Shown: positions 10,782 through 22,400, numbered from the stretch's first letter. The stretch: DNA of 64,000 nucleotides from Turnera subulata (GCA_028386065.3 JAKUCV010007826.1:91850-155849), one strand, 5' to 3'. Numbers and translations are program-made. Notes: generated from the letters alone by a model not told the origin.

Positions 10782-12078
10782 ATTATATGTAATGGAATAG
10801 AAAAATAAGATGGATTAAGATTATTTATTCTTTTTTATTAGTGAATTTTTTATTGTGAAAATAAATTTTTATACCAATTTAATTTATAATAATATTGTTT
10901 AATATCAGCATACAAATTTAGAGTGAATAGATGTAGGAAAAGTTAAAGCCTAACCAATATAAAATTATATTTTTGTTTAATTAATTTTCTTTTCTTGGGA
11001 GAGTGGCAAGGAAAATTTATGCTCAACAAGATACATTTGTGTTTTCCTTTAGCATCGGATCATTTTAGCTGGATAGTTCTGGTTATAGTCACATCTCACA
11101 TGTCTTGAATCAACTAACCCAATCAATTTATGCTTAATCTTTTGATTAGACCAAATTAGACCACAAATGAACAATAGTCGCTAAACCTTTTTGCTGGATT
11201 TGGTCCCTCTTGGCTAGTGGGGCTCCCATTTGCGTGGGCCCGGAAAGGTCCTTTAATCACCACAATTATCTTCTAATTATGGCGTTTGCTACTAGAAGCA
11301 ATCGACAAGTTAGTGATGTCTCCCACCCCCATTAATGATCCTTGATCTTAATCACAACTCAATGAAAGAGACTCTCTCGTCTCAATTTTTGTGACAATGT
11401 TGGAGGACTCTTTAAGCGGTAGTTTTGCGTGGGATAGGAGTAGGGCTGGATAACCGTGTTCAAAGTTCCAACGCTGCGGAAGAATGGAAAATCAAAATGC
11501 ATAGTTTAAGTTGTTAATTGAGAAATCAATTGACATTACGGTAAGGAAAAAACTATTGCATCGAGTGGAATCAAACACCAAGAGAATTCAAACGTGACTG
11601 TTTTCTCATTAGCGTAATCAATCTTAGTTTTTATTATCTATTACGGATTCATTCTAATCAATCCGGAATCGACATATAGATCGTGCAGTTCGCTGTAGAA
11701 TCTATCTTAATTAAAGCTAAACCGTTAACGAGTTAGACGAACCCCACTGATAATTTATGTAGATCAACCCTACATACATATTTTTGAAATATGTAGACCT
11801 AATGCGGTTAAACAAAAATGAGAAAGATGAGATTAGTAGAATTTTGTGCAATATTAAAAGTGAGAAATCATCACCTAATTATACTATTGATTAGATGGAA
11901 AATTAAAGGTCTATAAGACTATAAGTTAGAGTTAAGTCTGCCAAGTTTCTTAATCTTTGCTAACCTATTTAATTTGATTTTATCATATGAGTGAATTTTA
12001 TAATTAATTAAAATTTTCATGTGTATTTTTTTAATACGTTTGGTCCATTCAAGTTTTCTATTACAATGATTTCTTTCT
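10782..12078. other. Intergenic AT-rich DNA, nothing recognised
   Basis: No coding frame above background, no terminal repeats and no RNA gene seen between the two LINE copies. Confidence 0.5.
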
Positions 12079-12080
12079 AA

Positions 12081-12094
12081 CATTAAGAGTTCTT
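12081..12094. repeat. TSD of truncated LINE, left copy
   Basis: 14-bp direct repeat partner of 12944-12957, one mismatch. Confidence 0.8.
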
Positions 12095-12943
12095 TACCTC
12101 TTTTGGTACATATACCTGACTATGGTGTGGCTCTCTCAATGTTACAACTGCAAAGCGCTTCAGCTGAGTCCTTGGTTGCCTCGTGTTCACCAGCATGGTG
12201 GCGTGATCTTTGGAAGTTAAACCTTCTGCCCAAACTTAGAGTTTGGAGGTTGTGTACTGATATCCTCCCTGTTCGCTCAAATTTGATTCGGAGATCCCTC
12301 CAGGTGAAGCCTCAGTGTCCGCGATGTTGAGTAGGGCTTGAATCTATGTCCGTTTGCTACACTCATGTTCCTAGGTCCGTGAGGTCTGGGCTGTAAAGTT
12401 CTGTCCGAGGGCAGTTTTTGATTCTACATGGGATGATATGGCTTTGTGGTTGCAGCACATTCGGTCTACATATGGCCTGGATACTCTCCTTTCGGTTATA
12501 TCCATTTGCTGGTCTATCTAGAAAGACAGAAACACTTTAATATTTCAACGGTGGGTAAATGGGAGACTATCCAGTGGGCAGACAATCTGTTGCATTCTTA
12601 TAAAGCGGCTGATCTGCAGGTGCCATCTTTGACACAAAGACTAGTTCGGACTCATTGGAACCCGCCTCTTGCTCAGTGTTTTAAATTAAACACTGATGTG
12701 GCTGTTCGGTCGCAACAGGGGATTGGAGTGGGAGCAGTGGTCAGGGATGATCGTGGTCGGCGTTGGGGCTTAATTTTAGAACTTGTAATAAGGCAGCCCA
12801 TCATACCTGCCACTTAGCTTTGGATTATCGTCAGGAGAAGTTCTGGTTTACGAACTTCCGTGACAATGTTCCTGTTATTACTCAGGATGATATGTCCTGG
12901 ATGCATGCTCGTTGAGCAATAAAAATCATCGTTTCCTAAAAAA
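12095..12943 (+). mobile_element. 5'-truncated LINE insertion with TSD
   Basis: A short LINE copy starts within the zf-RVT region and ends in an A-tract (12938-12943). Flanks CATTAAGAGTTCTT (12081-12094) and CATTAATAGTTCTT (12944-12957) form a 14-bp TSD with one mismatch. The content resembles the 3' quarter of the LINE at 4949-10766: FKLNTDVAV against KVNTDVAVL, and a tail that aligns with its RNase H end. Confidence 0.85.
12103..12915 (+). pseudogene. LINE ORF2 remnant: zf-RVT and RNase H with internal deletion
   Basis: The piece at 12103-12330 has WWRDLWKLNLLPKLRVWRLC and ends QPQ-like CPRC, the start of zf-RVT. The piece at 12446-12817 has WNPPLAQCFKLNTDVAVRSQ and GIGVGAVVRDDRGR, the RNase H start. 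Directly after the RDDRGR block the DNA jumps to a Thr-Cys-Asn-Lys-Ala-Ala-like segment near 12780, so the central Glu/Asp part of RNase H is deleted. Multiple frameshifts. Non-functional. Confidence 0.75.
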
Positions 12944-12957
12944 CATTAATAGTTCTT
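12944..12957. repeat. TSD of truncated LINE, right copy
   Basis: 14-bp direct repeat partner of 12081-12094, directly after the A-tract. Confidence 0.8.
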
Positions 12958-13129
12958 CTAATCATTCTTGGAGCTAGTGGTATTATTTGCTTTCTTATTG
13001 AAAATATCTTATTTGTAATATTTGAGTAGAAAGAGGATACATAAGATTATATATTAGGTATGTATTGTAGGCTAATCCGACTTTAGATCAGACATGTATA
13101 GTGCACAAGTGAATTTACTATGCACATGT

Positions 13130-13138
13130 CTTGAGACT
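13130..13138. repeat. MULE 1 TSD (CTTGAGACT), left copy
   Basis: Perfect 9-bp repeat with 17320-17328. Confidence 0.88.
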
Positions 13139-13499
13139 AGGAGGCGATATCCGCACTCCAACCATCGTTATTAGCACTCCACTCTTAAAGAAAATGACTT
13201 AAATATTCAACTTTTTTTTCCTTCCCTTATCAAACTGCAACTGTGAAACAATAAAAACCAGATCTGTTTCTTCTTTGTTTTTTGATTTGAAAAGGATTTG
13301 CATTCATCTGAAAATAATTACATCACATAATTGGTTTCAATGACATCCTTTTTTAGTATAGTATACAAGTTACCAAACTTTTTTTTAATTAATACGATAA
13401 GTAAGATTATTATTTAATTGATATTATTTATTTCAAATGTTATAAGGGCATATTATCCGGTACCTATTATCATCCAACCATAAATTTTTTGTTTGTTGT

Positions 13500-14606
13500 T
13501 GTTAGCCCAGATAGGCCTGAAGTAGAATTATAAGAGAGTAGAGGGAAGAAAGAATATGACACACTGATTTTAGAGTGGTTCCCCCTCACCAGGTACTCCA
13601 CTACCTAAAGGACCCTTCTTTAGGATTTCAAACCCTCACTAACTTAGGCTTTTGCGGGATCAGCCTCAACCTATTACAGAAACCAAGCTTTTGCAGGCTA
13701 AGCTCTAACCTTTACAAGTTTTTCCCAGGCTAAATTCTAACCTTTACAAGAAAAAAGCTTTTGCAGGCTCAGCTCAAACCTTTACAAGTTTTTCCAGGCT
13801 AAACTCTAACCTTTCCCCAAATCTAATCCTAGATTTAAGATCCCAGCAAAACTACACACTAGTCTTGCCTAAAACACTACCCTTTGAAACAACTTGTTGA
13901 ACAAGAATAAACTCAAGTGTAAGCTCAACAAATAACTCAGGTGTAAGCACAATTGCAGACTTCAAAGCACTTTTCAAATTGGTTGGGATGCTTTTTCAAG
14001 AAGCATTCCTCTTCCTTATATAGAGCTTGAGCAAGTGGGAGTAGGTAGAAAGATCTTCATCCAACGGCTCTAAAGTACTCTTCAACTCTTCATCCAATGG
14101 CTATGTGGTACAAATCAGTCTTCAGAGTTGACTCCACAATCCACTAGCTGGTGTTGGGTTCATTTTAGGAAGTCCACTCTCTTTGCAGCTCAATTACTTG
14201 AAAACATTCCATTTTTAGCAATCCGGGACCATATGTGTGGACCACAATTGATAATTGTGCTTGGAGGTGAGAGATAAGTGTTGTAGGTCTTCATCTCTGT
14301 CATGGACCAGTTTCTCTGCCCGTTGGAGTAGTTGGGGGTTGAGCATTAACGCTGTGAGGACCACCTGGGCTACCAGCAACTTGCAGCAGGACCACTTCAG
14401 TTGTTGACAGTAAAGTGTGGTTTCTTCTAGAAACCAAGTCCCGTGGTTTTTGTGTGGTTCTTGTAAGAAACCACGCTGCATGTTATTCAACACAAACATA
14501 TGCAAACATCTAGCCAGGTTTGTTAATCATCAAAATCAATAGATAATTATTCACTAAACATGATTAGTCATTAATAATCCATATTAAGCTCATGTTTAGG
14601 TCATCA
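13500..14606 (-). repeat. 3' LTR of deleted SIRE-type element
   Basis: 1107 bp, TG...CA on either strand. It is followed on the right by a tract of five C and five T, the polypurine tract in element orientation (14607-14620). It matches the right LTR over 13839-14606. Confidence 0.88.
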
Positions 14607-15179
14607 ATCTCCCCCTTTTTGATGATGACAAACATTGTGTTGATTACTGCAAAAACCAGGGTTAGTTAAGATATCACAATAAGTAAGCACACTCCCCCTG
14701 AATTATTGCTCCCCTTATATCAAACATTTTTGTGCTCTAAGCACCATTGGCTAGTCTGCTTAGCCAAAATACTCCCCTTGCGAATAACAACATCTTCTTG
14801 CAAATAATTTTTAGCAGAGTATAGCGCAGCAGCAAAAAATAGTTTAAATTTTAAAAATTTTCTCCCCTTTTCATAATCATAGCACCATTTTTCTCCCCCT
14901 TTTGGCATCAACAAAAAGTATAAGGGTAAAAGGTAGAATAAGAGACAAGATTAGTGCAATAGGAACATAAGATTAATATTCAAAAGATGAACACCAGATA
15001 GCATAAGCTAACAACCAGATAACAGAACCAAACAAGGTCCGAAAGAGAAACCACGATAAAAAACCAACATAAGAACCAACAATAAACCAGCCTAAAAACC
15101 AAGTGAGGAACCATGCGTAAAACCATGAAGTACGGAAAATTCAAATGCATGTCCTAGGGGCATCAGGCAGTTGAGTGCA
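14607..15179 (-). other. SIRE 3' untranslated region with repeated polypurine tracts
   Basis: Several CTCCCC/CTCCCCCTTTT tracts (near 14611, 14693, 14711, 14774, 14860 and 14893) appear. On the element strand they are GGGGAG purine runs. The one touching the LTR at 14607-14620 is the expected plus-strand primer; extra copies are usual in this lineage. Confidence 0.7.
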
Positions 15180-15893
15180 TCACTCATCATCAGTATCAGA
15201 CTCAAGAAGAGAGACAATCTGATCCATAGAATCCATCACTTTTTCTTCAAGATCATCGATCTGCTCCTTGATTTCCTCCAAGGTACCCTCAATAGCATCC
15301 ATCCGAACCATCAGATCATCCTTTTCAGATACCTTACCCTTGGTCTTCTTTACTATAGTAAATTTCTCATCTGTACCAGGTTTGATACTCATTTTGGACA
15401 AAGTTTGAGCACTGATCTGGATAGGGTTCTTGGGTTCATCTGCCTCAGAAGGAGTCTTGGAAAATTTGCGGGCCAGCAGTGTGATTAAGCCTCCGAGACA
15501 TGGCACTCTACATGTGGCCATATGATGCAGGATGAGAGTCCCATAGCAAATGGGGGTCCTTTTCAGGATGTAGGCCAAAGTCCACTGATCACAGAGTTTG
15601 ACAGTGGTTTGATGATAAGGTCGAGGTAAAACCACCCTGGTGATCATGTACATGAGAACTCTATGCTGAGGAGACAGAGCTCTGTACTTGCCCCGTCGAT
15701 TGGAGGATCCAAACAGAATCTTGTTGGCTTCAGTGTCAGTAGGGGTTCCCCTATGATGCTTCTCATAATCATAGACAACCTTAAGCTTGCCGGGCTTGAG
15801 CTTAAGCACTTCAATGATGTCATCAGCAGTGATCTTCACAGTTTTTCCCTTGATGTTGGTTGTAATTGTCTTGGTAGCACCAGAATTATTCAT
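15180..15893 (-). CDS. SIRE env-like protein, N-terminally shortened but open
   Basis: Env-like ORFs of SIRE-lineage copia elements lie between RNase H and the 3' LTR; their function is unproven. This 237-residue frame starts at ATG 15891-15893 (MNNSGATK) and is uninterrupted. The block YRALSPQHRVLMYMITRVVL, then QWTLAYILKRTPICYGTLIL, aligns with 51532-51700 of element B and 31995-32150 of element A. The C-terminal third (EGTLEEIKEQIDDLEEKVMD onward) is a heptad-like coiled coil ending in an acidic tail DTDDE. No membrane segment is evident. Compared with element B the first ~400 residues are missing. No intact promoter is obvious, because the 5' LTR is truncated. Confidence 0.75.
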   Translation of the reverse strand: MNNSGATKTITTNIKGKTVKITADDIIEVLKLKPGKLKVVYDYEKHHRGTPTDTEANKILFGSSNRRGKYRALSPQHRVLMYMITRVVLPRPYHQTTVKLCDQWTLAYILKRTPICYGTLILHHMATCRVPCLGGLITLLARKFSKTPSEADEPKNPIQISAQTLSKMSIKPGTDEKFTIVKKTKGKVSEKDDLMVRMDAIEGTLEEIKEQIDDLEEKVMDSMDQIVSLLESDTDDE

Positions 15894-15906
15894 GGTTGAC
15901 TCATGA

Positions 15907-16675
15907 GATCCCAGCAAAACTACACACTAGTCTTGTCTAAAACACTACCCTTTGAAACAACTTGTTAAACAAGAATAAACTCAAGTGTACGCTCAACAAA
16001 TAACTCAAGTGTAAGCACAATTGCAGACTTCAAAGCACTTTTCAAATTGGCTGAGAAGCTTTTTCAAGAAGCATTCCTCATCCTTATATAGAGCTTGAGC
16101 AAGTGGGAGTAGGTAGAAAAATCTTTATCCAACGGCTCTAAAGTACTCTTCAACTCTTCATCCAACGGCTATGTGGTACAAATCAGTCTTCACAGTTGAC
16201 TCCACAATCCACTAGCTGGTGTTGGGTTCATTTCAGGAAGTCCACTCTCTTTGCAGCTCAATTACTTGAAAACATTCCATTTTTAGCAATCTGGGACCAT
16301 AAGTGTGGACTACAATTGATAATTGAGCTTGGAGGTGAGAGATAAGTGTTGCAGGTCTTCATCTCTAGCATGGACCACTTTCTCTGCCCGTTGGAGCAGT
16401 TGGGGGGTTGAGCATTAACGCTGTGAGGACCACCTGGGCCACCAGCAACTTGCAACAGGACTACTTCAGATATTGACAGTAAAGAGTGGTTTCTTCCAGA
16501 AACCAAGTCTCGTGGTTTTTGTGTGGTTCTTGTAAGAAACCACACTGCATGTTATTCAACACAAACATATGCAAACATCTAACCAGGTTTGTTAATCATC
16601 AAAATCAGTAGATAATTATTCACTAAACATGATTAGTCATTAATAATCCATATTACGCTCATGTCTAGGTCATCA
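15907..16675 (-). repeat. 5' LTR of deleted SIRE-type element, partial
   Basis: 769 bp matching 13839-14606 of the other LTR. Its inner part is lost at the deletion junction near 15905. Confidence 0.85.
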
Positions 16676-17140
16676 GCTGTTTCACCTTGCTTAATATTTG
16701 ATTTAGATTACCTTTTCTTAATTTTAGAATTAATTTATATTATAATTGGTAAGTTATGAATTATTATGAAAACATAATTTTTGAATTTGATTTTCAGAAT
16801 ACATAGATAATATAATTATAATTAATAGTAGTTTCTGATTTTGCAAGTTTATCTTATATGGTGACTTTATTCGGCTATTTTATATATATATCTTTATAAT
16901 TAAATTAAAACAAACATTGTTAAAAAATAATTAGAAAATAAGTAGAAAATATGTGACAAAAAGTAATTTATTAAATTTGACTATAATTTTTCTCCTCGCT
17001 TATAAATAAGAAAAAAAATATTGAAAAAATAATATTTAATCTTGAAAAGAAATCATATCAATAATTTAAATTGAACTATTAATTAGGAAGTCGGTTAAAT
17101 GTTTTAAAGATAAAATATTTTATTATTGCATGTGTCCACT

Positions 17141-17268
17141 TGATCCGGATTCGACTTGCATCGCGCACCTGGGTATGGTGGATGAGTTTTCTCCATACAT
17201 GAGGACTCGAACCCAAAACCTCGCTTAAGCGGAACCAAATCGCTTACCACTTGGACCAACCCCACATT
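17141..17268 (-). mobile_element. tRNA-derived SINE-like sequence
   Basis: On the minus strand it reads GGGGTTGGTCCAAGTGGTAA, whose TGGTCCAAGTGG fits the RNA polymerase III A box (TRGYNNARNNGG). About 35 bp on is GGGTTCGAGTCC, fitting the B box (GGTTCGANTCC). It lies next to the right TIR of MULE 1. A similar piece is in MULE 2 at 45735-45815. No clear 3' tail or TSD was seen. Confidence 0.6.
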
Positions 17269-17319
17269 GAAAAAATTGGAGTGTACAAAACAATAATTGG
17301 ACCGTGAATATCGCCTCCC

Positions 17320-17328
17320 CTTGAGACT
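17320..17328. repeat. MULE 1 TSD (CTTGAGACT), right copy
   Basis: Perfect 9-bp repeat with 13130-13138. Confidence 0.88.
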
Positions 17329-17761
17329 TTTTTTATGCTAAACATCTTGGGTCACTAATCCGTTGGAAGCAGGGGGACATTAGAAATTTACCTAAACCTA
17401 TAGAATTACTAAATCATATTCTAATCATAGTTGTAAATTGATCATTAATTGCTAAAAATAAAATTTTAACTAATATTGTACAAATATATAAATAATTAAC
17501 TTCTTGTTTAAAAGATATCAAACTATTATTGCTATAATCGTAAATATTGTAATAACTTTATAATTAGTTACATAATTTTTTTACTATTCACTTCAGATTT
17601 TTTACTAGTTATATTATATATAGTAGCTACTACACTATAGACAGTTGTCTTGTACTCTTGTTCCCCTTAAATACTTAAAGCGCCAACCAAAAATTTGGAA
17701 ATGAGTCAGGATTTAAAATAGACTCTAGAGAAATAGCATCATGGAATCGTGTTTGTACATA
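17329..17761. other. AT-rich DNA, nothing recognised
   Basis: Between the MULE 1 TSD and the Helitron-like terminus. No frame or repeat of note. Confidence 0.5.
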
Positions 17762-17791
17762 CTAGTTCTTTCTGCACTTGCGATGCACGTG
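17762..17791 (-). other. Helitron-like 3' terminus (hairpin plus CTAG)
   Basis: Palindromic stem at 17775-17791 (6 of 7 pairs) and terminal CTAG with a T flank, in the order expected for a minus-strand Helitron. Confidence 0.5.
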
Positions 17792-17884
17792 AAATAGTGT
17801 TATATTTTTTTAAATGACGTGGTGTAGTATTAATCTTAATCTTGAAAAAAATTTATATATAAATTCTAAGCAGACGGATACACG

Positions 17885-18787
17885 TTATTTAGAATTATTT
17901 TATGTAATAGAATATGAATTTATAAAATTGATTACTGTCAATGATATTTTTTAATCCTTTGATATTGTAAATTGCATAATTTAAATTATTAAATTATATC
18001 ATTGATAACGAAGATTATTAAATTATATTGCTTATTACCTTATTATTCTTCTTTTTGTGGTATGAATTCCTATGATAATACTTTTTTCCATTATTATTTT
18101 TTTTCGTAATCTTCATTGACTACTCTACCCAACTCTCGTCTCTATAATTCTTCGTGATAAAAAATTAAAAATACATCTGTCATGAGCTCTTATGATTATT
18201 CTTTTTGGTTAACGTTATTTTTTTTCATGATTTTCGCTGACTTTTTAGCTGTACATCTTCATATTTTTGATAGTTCTTGAGAAAATATAAATAAATGCAT
18301 TATTTAGAATTAGTTTATGCAGCAAAATAGGAATTTATAAATCAATTATTGTTAATGATATTTTTTTAATCCATTGGTATTCTACATTAACTAATTTTAA
18401 TTTTTTAAATTATATTATTAATGAAGGAAATTATTAAATTATATTATTATTTTTCATGATTATTCCTTTTCGTGGTCGTTATTCTTTTTGGTAGTTCAAA
18501 TTAACTATTAAATTGTACTTCTATTTTTTTTTTCTTCATAGTTCTTGTAGACAATAAACTACAAACATATAGTTATGGATTCCTATGATAATTTTTTTAT
18601 ATTATTATTTATTTCGTAGACACTGTTCCTGTTCATAGTTTTCGTTAACTACTCGACTCTTCTTCTACATTGTTATTCATGACAATAAATTACAAACACA
18701 TATGTCATGAGCTCTTGTGATTATTCTTCTTTATGATTATTCTTTTAGGAAAACGCTACTTTTGTTCATGGTTGTATTGACTTTTCG
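17885..18787. repeat. AT-rich tandem array, left part
   Basis: Diverged units of roughly 400 bp recur: GAATTTATAAA followed by TTAATGATATTTTTTAATCC and then AAATTAT/ATTATTAA occurs near 17916 and again near 18330. Motifs such as GATTATTCTTTTT and CGCTGACTT also recur. The array continues at 28768-29683 and 41979-42622 on the far sides of nested elements. Confidence 0.65.
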
Positions 18788-21406
18788 TGTAACAGCCCGG
18801 GTAATTTTTGCATTTTTACCAGTACTGTAAAGTTTGTATACAGTGATTTACCATTGATTTTAATCTTGGGTAATTAATTCATGGTAAATCGGGCATCGGA
18901 TTCCAAAACCGAGCCCTATCCCATGTTCAGGATTTTTCTGCGGATTTCACGGACCAAAGTTGGAATTTTTCGGGTCCAGGAATCTTCAGAAAAGTCAGGT
19001 TTATCCTCGAGTTAACGGACCAGAAATAAAGGTAAGGGGGTATATTGGTTATTTTCTGGTCCGGACGGTACACGCCTCACATGCTGCACAGTAGTGCATA
19101 ATTGAGGCTGCCGCCACCTCTTTCCTGTGTCGCCCGTGAGCTGTTTTTTCCTGTGTAATCAGTTTTCTGCATGTCTTTTACCCGTGTTTCCTGCCTCTTC
19201 CTATATAAACACCATACCACACCATCACCCATCACCTTCTTACTCCTGTAAACCACCAAAATCCTCCTTCGTTGTTTCTGAAAAAAACAGTGCATCCCAC
19301 AAAACCAAACCAGAGAGGAAAAAAAAAAAAAAGAAAGAGAAACAAAAACACACACACACACCAGCCCCAAAACGCCACCGTTTTGGACAACCCCAACACC
19401 CCTCCCTTCCTTTCTTCTCCCGTGAAACACCACACACCACCCGAGACCACCACTGCCGCCGAGCTACCTCCACAGCCAATCGCCGCCACCTGCATCTCTT
19501 CACTCCTTCCTTCTCCTCTCGCTGGCCGCACCTCCCCGCTCTCCTCATCTCTGCAACACGCCGGCAAGCCACCACCGACACCTCGCGCCCTCTCGCAGCA
19601 ACCCGACGACCGCCGCGAACAGCTGCCGCATCGTCCTGTTCGTTGTCGCCACGCCCCGTTCGTCGCGCCTCTGACCTTGTTGTCTCCTTCCCGTCGTGCT
19701 ACCGCCGCAACTACAACTCACAGCAAGGTGAGCAATGGCGGGTTGAAGACCAGTTTAGGGGTGAATTCGACCCGGTCTCGTGTGGGTCGACTCGGATAGG
19801 TCTGTGGGTTGGATTCATGGGTTGGGCTTGGGCCTGGACTTGTTGCCTGGGCCTAGGTCCTACTTTTGGGCAGACTCTGGGCATGTCCTGTTCATGACCC
19901 AGCCCGTTTTTTTTTAAAAAAAAGAGAAAGAGAGAAAGAGAGAAAGTTAAATAAATAATTTCTAGAAAGAAAATAATGAGAAAGATTTTGAATAATTATT
20001 TCTGGAAAAAAATTATAAATGCTTTTTGGAAAAGAATATAAGTCATGGTAAATAATTTTTGTGGAAATAAATTTTGGAAAAGGTATTACCAAAGTAAGGT
20101 ACCGGAATAATAACCGGGTATAAGTATGGTAAGTTATTTTTGACACTTGGAAATAAATGGTGAATGATGATGATAACGGAAGTAACCCGAAGCAGTAACC
20201 GAGTCTGATCGGTAACTATTTTACGACATGCCGTATTAGTATGGCATCTGCATAACATCTTATGAGTGCATATTATTGTTTGATATAGTAGTTGGTAACG
20301 AGCAGTTACCTGAGGAACCGGACTTGGAATCTGTTGGGCAATTCCATAATTGATAATCGGTTAAGATGAGGATGTATAACCCTTGATATGTGCCTGTAAT
20401 ACTTTATGTGTTTTGTTGTTTGATTGAACTGCTGAGATAGTTATTGTTGGTTATTTGACTGCTATGGTTAATGTTGTTGTTGTTGTTGGACTGTGTTATT
20501 GGTTTTGTGGATATTGTGTTAAGATGTTAACTGTGGATAATTGAGAAAAAGATAATGGGTATTGGAAATGGAATTTGGAATTGAATTTGAGATGATGACT
20601 TTATTGTCACGTGGAAAGTAGTGGTACGACTAGATGGTTAGAGGCTAGTTCTGTGGTGTCTTGGCCGGTTTCTTGGTTTGGGATGTTGATCCCGGTTTGG
20701 TTTGGTTATTAGGATGTTGATCCCGGATTGGTTGTGTTATTGGGATGTTGATCCCGGGTTATGTTTTGGCCTGGCATCAGGAGTTAGTTGATAACCAGGT
20801 ACGACCCTAGCTTGTCCAGTGACAGGGCTCGAAAGATAAAATTGGAAATAATAATAAATATTCTTTTAGCCTTGGCTCAGTCATGATCTGGTTGAATCTC
20901 TGATTTGTATTTTGCTAGTATTTTCTTCGAAAGTATTATGGTTGCCTGCATATCTCTGTTTATCCATGATTGTGCTTAAATGTACCGGTGAGCACTTCGG
21001 ACTCACCCCTCGCCTGCGGGGTTTCATCCCTTAGGTTGAGTTTGTTCGTAGTTCAGGTACGATGTCCGTCAGCTGCTGCTTTCTTCTCACCTGACTCAAG
21101 ATTCATACATCCACTACATGTGCATTTAAGTCTTCCACTGCTGTATTAAACATGTTGCTGTGTTACTGTTTTTCTTTATTTCCTCTGATGCTGTATCATA
21201 TGTTTTCTGCTGCTGCTGTTGAGCTAGAGTGTATGGCTTGAATAATGGTCCCCGAGTATGGATGATAGATGATGTAGTGGTGATTCTATTGTATTTGGGA
21301 TTTGAAGTTGTGTAGTATTTGATTACGGTGTACTGTCTGTTCTATCAATAAGAATAGTTCCGGCACGTGTTTACTGTATCTGGTAAATACGGATCGGGGC
21401 GCTTCA
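18788..21406 (+). repeat. 5' LTR of gypsy element
   Basis: TG...CA borders. Holds a TATA box (TATATAAAC, 19201-19209) followed by a long CT- and CCACC-rich leader, so transcription probably starts about 19235. Also has a run of three GGGATGTTGATCCCGG-like repeats near 20675-20760. The open frames through 19127-19897 are leader sequence of biased composition rather than a gene. Confidence 0.92.
19201..19209 (+). promoter_or_regulatory. TATA box of gypsy 5' LTR
   Basis: CTATATAAACACC at the expected place upstream of the leader. The matching site in the 3' LTR (26581-26590) reads TGCATAAACACC and has lost the TATA core. Confidence 0.65.
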
Positions 21407-21408
21407 TT

Positions 21409-21425
21409 TTGGTAGCAGAGTAGGC
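21409..21425 (+). other. Primer-binding site of gypsy element
   Basis: TGGTAGCAGAGTAGG two to three bases after the 5' LTR resembles the initiator tRNA-Met complement TGGTATCAGAGC used by chromoviruses. Confidence 0.75.
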
Positions 21426-21534
21426 AGTTGTCATTAGGGACATAAGTATGATTGCATGATTACTGACTGTGCATAAGATCTGTCATGACATGATATAATA
21501 TGCATGCATATACATTCTCATATAGGTGAGACGA

Positions 21535-22400
21535 ATGGATCTGGTTAGAGGGAATCAACATGCTGGAGGTCACCTAAATGACGATCAGGTATCGGTAGAC
21601 CAACCGTAGCAAATTATGGAAGGTCTGGAACACCATTCGATGGTTCTTTTGGGAGACCCTACGCAGATGCTAAACGTGGTAACTCTGCAAAGGCAAGATG
21701 CCAGGGATGCCCGTATTGATGCCAAGGAAGCTCGGGAACAGGAGAACCAGAGACCTGTCGAGGATCCAGTGTATACGAAGCTGGAAAAGCTTGGGGCAGA
21801 GATCTTCAACGGTGTCACTACACCACAGGATGCTGATCAGTGGCTCAAACAGATGAACAGGGTTATGCTGAAACTCACGTAAAGGAATGATAAATGGGCA
21901 AGGTATTCCACTGCTATGTTCAAAGCAGTTGTCGTTGATTGGTGGGAGTCTGCAACCAGAGATTTGCCGACGCCTATCACTATGCCATGGAATCAGTTCA
22001 TGGAGATGTTCCGAAGGAAGTTTGTTTCTGAGGCGTACCAGGACCAGCTGAAACGAGAGTTTTTTGGGCTACAACAGTGGGCAGAACAGACAGTTAATGA
22101 GTATGAGATCAAGTTCAACCGCCTGTCTATCTACGCCAGTGAGTTTGTATCCACTCCGGAGGCCAGAAGTAAACGTTTCTGGGATGGTCTTCGATTTGCA
22201 TCCAGACAGTCATGGGGTGCAAGGTTTATGAGACTTACCAGGATATGCTATCAGATGCCTTGGGAGTCGAGATTATTTGGTTGGGTAATGAGAGAGAGCA
22301 ATAAGAGATCCGTAAGAGGCAAGCTGCACAGAGTTCTAGGGGACAGAACAAGAGGTTCCAAACACCAGCCAACCGGCCAGGGTTTGGACAGAGCCAATCT
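21535..22400 (+). pseudogene. Gypsy gag (capsid region)
   Basis: The frame from ATG 21535 has a stop at 21607 and another at 21880, after AEIFNGVTTPQDADQWLKQM. It continues with AVVVDWWESATRDL, TMPWNQFMEMFRRKFVSEAY and QWAEQTVNEYEIKFNRLS, the typical Retrotrans_gag capsid block. It then shifts frame near 22390. The nucleocapsid zinc knuckle follows in the next frame. Confidence 0.85.

Larger units (their letters stand above)
13500..16675 (-). mobile_element. Deleted SIRE-type Ty1/copia element retaining only env-like ORF
   Basis: The left (3') LTR is 13500-14606, starting TGTTAGCCC and ending GGTCATCA. The right (5') LTR is 15907-16675, ending in the same GGTCATCA, but it lacks the part matching 13500-13838. 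Flanks are GTTGT (13495-13499) and GCTGT (16676-16680), a 5-bp TSD with one mismatch. Between the LTRs are the purine tracts typical of SIRE 3' regions and one env-like ORF. The primer-binding site, gag and pol are gone: the deletion runs from inside the 5' LTR to about 14 bp before the env-like ATG. It sits inside MULE 1. Confidence 0.88.
13139..17319. mobile_element. Mutator-like (MULE) non-autonomous element 1
   Basis: Left end AGGAGGCGATATCCGCACTC and, on the opposite strand, right end GGGAGGCGATATTCACGGTC are terminal inverted repeats of about 45 bp with several mismatches. The element lies between perfect 9-bp copies of CTTGAGACT (13130-13138 and 17320-17328), the TSD length typical of Mutator superfamily elements. 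It shares its TIR with the second copy at 45124-46333. About 1.0 kb is the element itself; the rest is a nested SIRE-type insertion (13500-16675). No transposase is seen. Confidence 0.88.

Noticed and set aside
14215..14505. ORFs at 14215-14505 and 16258-16545
   Set aside because: Chance frames inside the paired LTRs of the deleted SIRE-type element.
17141..17268. A functional tRNA gene
   Set aside because: A and B boxes are present, but the cloverleaf arms do not pair and no anticodon stem could be drawn; SINE-like is the better reading.
19127..19897. 256-residue ORF in the gypsy 5' LTR, with a counterpart at 26653-27234
   Set aside because: The two LTR copies keep different frame lengths, composition is driven by CCACC/poly(A) leader sequence, and no domain is visible. 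Best read as untranslated leader.
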